Assembly (NCBI RefSeq): GCF_009909185.1
Contig: NZ_JAAAMV010000023.1
Span: forward strand, 62,001-126,000
Source of the DNA: Paenibacillus glycinis
Lineage (GTDB): Bacteria; Bacillota; Bacilli; Paenibacillales; Paenibacillaceae
Reading direction: 5' to 3'
DNA length: 64,000 nucleotides
Shown: positions 61,853-64,000 of the stretch, in pieces
Position numbering within the stretch: the first letter of the stretch is position 1
Layout: each line of letters opens with the position of its first letter
Position numbers and translations under genes: made by a program
Notes under the pieces: model-generated
The model's input: only the letters and a program-made list of their open reading frames with translations
Told to the model about the DNA's origin: nothing
Database searches by the model: none

Positions 61853-64000
61853 CTAAATTCCGGCGCTCAAGGCGCGCAGCAGCACGGACGCGAACTCGGC
61901 CCGCGTCGCGGAACGCTCCGGCTCGAACCGGTTGCCGGGGTAACCGCCCATGAGTCCCATTTGCTTGACGGTCCGGACGGCCGGCGCCGACCAACGCCCT
62001 GCCGGCACGTCGTCGAACGCCGCCGCGCTTGCGCGCCCGCTCTCGGCGTTCAGCGCGCGCAGCAGAATGACGGCCATTTCCTCGCGGGAGATCGGCCGTC
62101 CGGGTCCGAAGATGCCGCCGGGATAACCCCCGATCCAACCGGCGCGAGCCGCGCCGGCGATCGCCGAATACGCCCAGTGGCTGCCGCCGACATCGCGGAA
62201 GCCCGCGCCGTTCCCGCCGCTGCCCGCGGGCTTGAACGCCCGAACGAGCATGGATACCGCTTCCGCGCGCGTGATGCCTTGGTCCGGGCCGAACCGGTAA
62301 TTCCCGCTTCCGCCGACGATGCCCTTCTTGTTCAAGGCGACGATCGCCGATTCGGCCCAATGGCCGTCAATGTCCCGAAATCCGGCGACGAGCGTCTCGG
62401 TCTTCACGCGGAGCCCGTAGTATTGTTTATCGAACGCGGCGCTTGCCGACAGCTTGACGTAATACAGTCCCGCATCCAGCCGCGCCTCCTTGGTCATGGA
62501 CGAAGCGCCCGGCGCCGACTTGAGCACGTACAGCGACTTCTGGCGCTTGTCGAGCAGCTCCGCCCTCATCGCGATGCCGGCCGGGATTCCGCTGACCTTC
62601 AGCGTCACCATCTGAGCGGCGGTCAACCGCAGCTGGTACCAATCCACGTCGCCCGGCGCGCCGATAACGCCGGAGTAACCCGCGCCGGGCGATATGCCGG
62701 TGGCTTCGTACGTCCTGTCATTGGGCTCGTTGGGATCCGTATGCCGCGTAATGAACAGCACGTTCAGTTTATATTGCGATGCCGTCGGACTGGCCTGCGC
62801 GGACGCCGCGTTGTGCACCCGGATGTAGTACGTGCCCGGCGTCACGTCGATCGGCGGGGACGACTCCCCTTCGCCTTCGCCGTTCTCGTCTTCTTCCGTC
62901 AGCGCGCCGCCCTGCCGCTGATAGGCGAGACCGGGGTCCATGCGCGCGGAATCCGCCGTCAGGGACAGCTTCAGCATGCCGCCCGTCTCGAAGCGGATCG
63001 CGAACCAATCCTGATCCCCCGTCTGATGGAAATTGCCGACGATCTGCTGGGATACGGGCTTTAACGCAAACGCCTGGTATTGCTTGTCGTTCGTCTCGTA
63101 CGCATCCGGCTCGTTCTCGAAGGACGACGTCAACAGGTAAGCCAGCTGCTGCTTGCTCGTTCTGCCGAAGAAACGCACCTCGAAATCGTTCCGCCCTTTT
63201 TTTACGTGCCATTCCACCGTTTGGTTGCCGAGCTTGATATCCTTCGTCGCGCTTGCGGACGCGTCGCCGGCGTGCGTCAACTGCAGCGTCGGGGCGCTCT
63301 CTCCGGCTGCCGGCAGGCTCTGGACCTGGATCGCGACCGTGCCGTCGTACGGCGCTTCGACGCGATACCAATCCGTATCCGCTGCGCCCGCCAGCTCCGC
63401 GGCGATCTTCGTGCCGAGCGGAAACAGCTTCGCCCGCTGCCGGTCGTCATTCGGCTCGAAGGCGTCCGCCTGCAGCGCGGCGGTAACGGCCTTATCGATC
63501 CGCAGCAGCCCGTAACCGCTGGCGTTGTCGAAGCCCGGGTTGCCGATGTCCTTCGCCGACTGACGAAGCAAGGCGCGCACCTGATACGGCTTATAGCCGG
63601 GATGCACCGCCCAGACGAGCGCCGCCGCCGCGGCTGCCTGCGGCGCGGCCATCGACGTGCCCTCTTCCTGCTTATAGCCTCCGCCAAGCGCCGTCGTATA
63701 TACGCTCCAAGGCGCGGCGAGGTCGATCTCGGGTCCCGCGTTGGACCTCGTCTCCGGCGCTCCGTCCGCCGTCGCCCCGGCCACCGCCATCACCGTCGGG
63801 TAGGCGGCGGGGTATTTGACCTTGGCCTTGCTGCCGAGCAGCTCGCCGTCGTTGCCGCTGGCCGCCACCAACAGCGCCCCCTTGGATTCCGCATAGGCGG
63901 CGATGTCCTTCAGGTAAGGCGAATAGCGGTAGAGCCCGACCGAAAGCACCAGGATGCGCGCCCCGTGATCGACGGCGTACGTGATGGCTTCGCCGAGGCG
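61853..64000 (-). CDS. SLH-anchored subtilase (S8) with PPC domains, 5' end outside window
   Basis: The frame runs in-frame to the window edge (715 residues visible; upstream codons read EAITYAVDHGARIL, a subtilase helix). Catalytic asparagine region AASGNDGELLG and serine motif GTSMAAPQAAAAAALVWA are present; the aspartate and histidine lie outside the window. About three pre-peptidase C-terminal domains follow (NDRQRAKLFPLGTKIAAEL, DWYRVEAPYDGTVAIQVQ, DWFAIRFETGGMLKLSL). Three SLH domains end the protein (TRAEAVSMLVRAF, SREEMAVILLRAL, TRAEFASVLLRAL). It is a wall-bound protease. The DNA is very GC-rich. Confidence 0.92.
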   Translation of the reverse strand, partial: RLGEAITYAVDHGARILVLSVGLYRYSPYLKDIAAYAESKGALLVAASGNDGELLGSKAKVKYPAAYPTVMAVAGATADGAPETRSNAGPEIDLAAPWSVYTTALGGGYKQEEGTSMAAPQAAAAAALVWAVHPGYKPYQVRALLRQSAKDIGNPGFDNASGYGLLRIDKAVTAALQADAFEPNDDRQRAKLFPLGTKIAAELAGAADTDWYRVEAPYDGTVAIQVQSLPAAGESAPTLQLTHAGDASASATKDIKLGNQTVEWHVKKGRNDFEVRFFGRTSKQQLAYLLTSSFENEPDAYETNDKQYQAFALKPVSQQIVGNFHQTGDQDWFAIRFETGGMLKLSLTADSARMDPGLAYQRQGGALTEEDENGEGEGESSPPIDVTPGTYYIRVHNAASAQASPTASQYKLNVLFITRHTDPNEPNDRTYEATGISPGAGYSGVIGAPGDVDWYQLRLTAAQMVTLKVSGIPAGIAMRAELLDKRQKSLYVLKSAPGASSMTKEARLDAGLYYVKLSASAAFDKQYYGLRVKTETLVAGFRDIDGHWAESAIVALNKKGIVGGSGNYRFGPDQGITRAEAVSMLVRAFKPAGSGGNGAGFRDVGGSHWAYSAIAGAARAGWIGGYPGGIFGPGRPISREEMAVILLRALNAESGRASAAAFDDVPAGRWSAPAVRTVKQMGLMGGYPGNRFEPERSATRAEFASVLLRALSAGI

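Overview
The window looks like a chromosomal segment of an endospore-forming, flagellated Firmicute of the Paenibacillaceae (Paenibacillus/Cohnella type). The flagellar order yvyF-flgM-flgN-flgK-flgL-yviE-fliW-csrA-hag-flaG-fliD-fliS-fliT matches Bacillus. It also has degSU, comF, spoIIID-mbl-flhO-flhP, spoIIQ, spoIID and murA, plus an S-layer anchored by SLH domains and a csaB pyruvyl transferase. The DNA is moderately GC-rich, with a very GC-rich comFA and an AT-rich S-layer region. No rRNA, tRNA, CRISPR array, phage or insertion sequence was seen.

Layout. (1) 1-10433: a probable flagellin-glycosylation set. A leftward operon encodes an extended SDR, a TagF-like transferase fused to a beta-propeller, and an IspD/TarI-like cytidylyltransferase (cut by the window edge). 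Two related GT2-TPR glycosyltransferases lie nearby, one of them between hag and flaG. (2) 6647-16632: the late flagellar gene block, with sigma-D-type promoters before hag, flgM, flaG and the SDR operon, and a CsrA-type hairpin in the hag leader. (3) 17000-22907: comFC, comFA, a membrane protein of unknown role, degU and degS. (4) 22979-44471: cell-surface genes, comprising a phosphodiester glycosidase, two large SLH proteins, the probable main S-layer protein, an unknown repeat protein, and tagO; metK and an alpha/beta SASP gene are interspersed. (5) 44703-50959: csaB, a DUF5693 membrane protein, a phosphohexomutase, fabZ and a CDP-alcohol phosphatidyltransferase. (6) 51409-53586: a secreted BIG2 repeat protein bracketed by short repeats that share an inverted 12-bp core. 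(7) 53880-64000: epuA-like, flhP, flhO, mbl, spoIIID, spoIIQ, spoIID, murA, a DUF1146 gene and an SLH-bearing subtilase that runs off the window.

How the parts fit. TagO starts secondary wall polymer synthesis and CsaB pyruvylates it, so that the SLH proteins encoded here can bind the wall. FliW, CsrA and the hag leader form the known flagellin homeostasis switch. The proposed CDP-linked decoration of flagellin, driven by a sigma-D-type promoter, is the most novel hypothesis. The possible dual translation starts and tandem promoters of the S-layer gene, and the repeat bracket around the BIG2 gene, are the other signals most worth checking.
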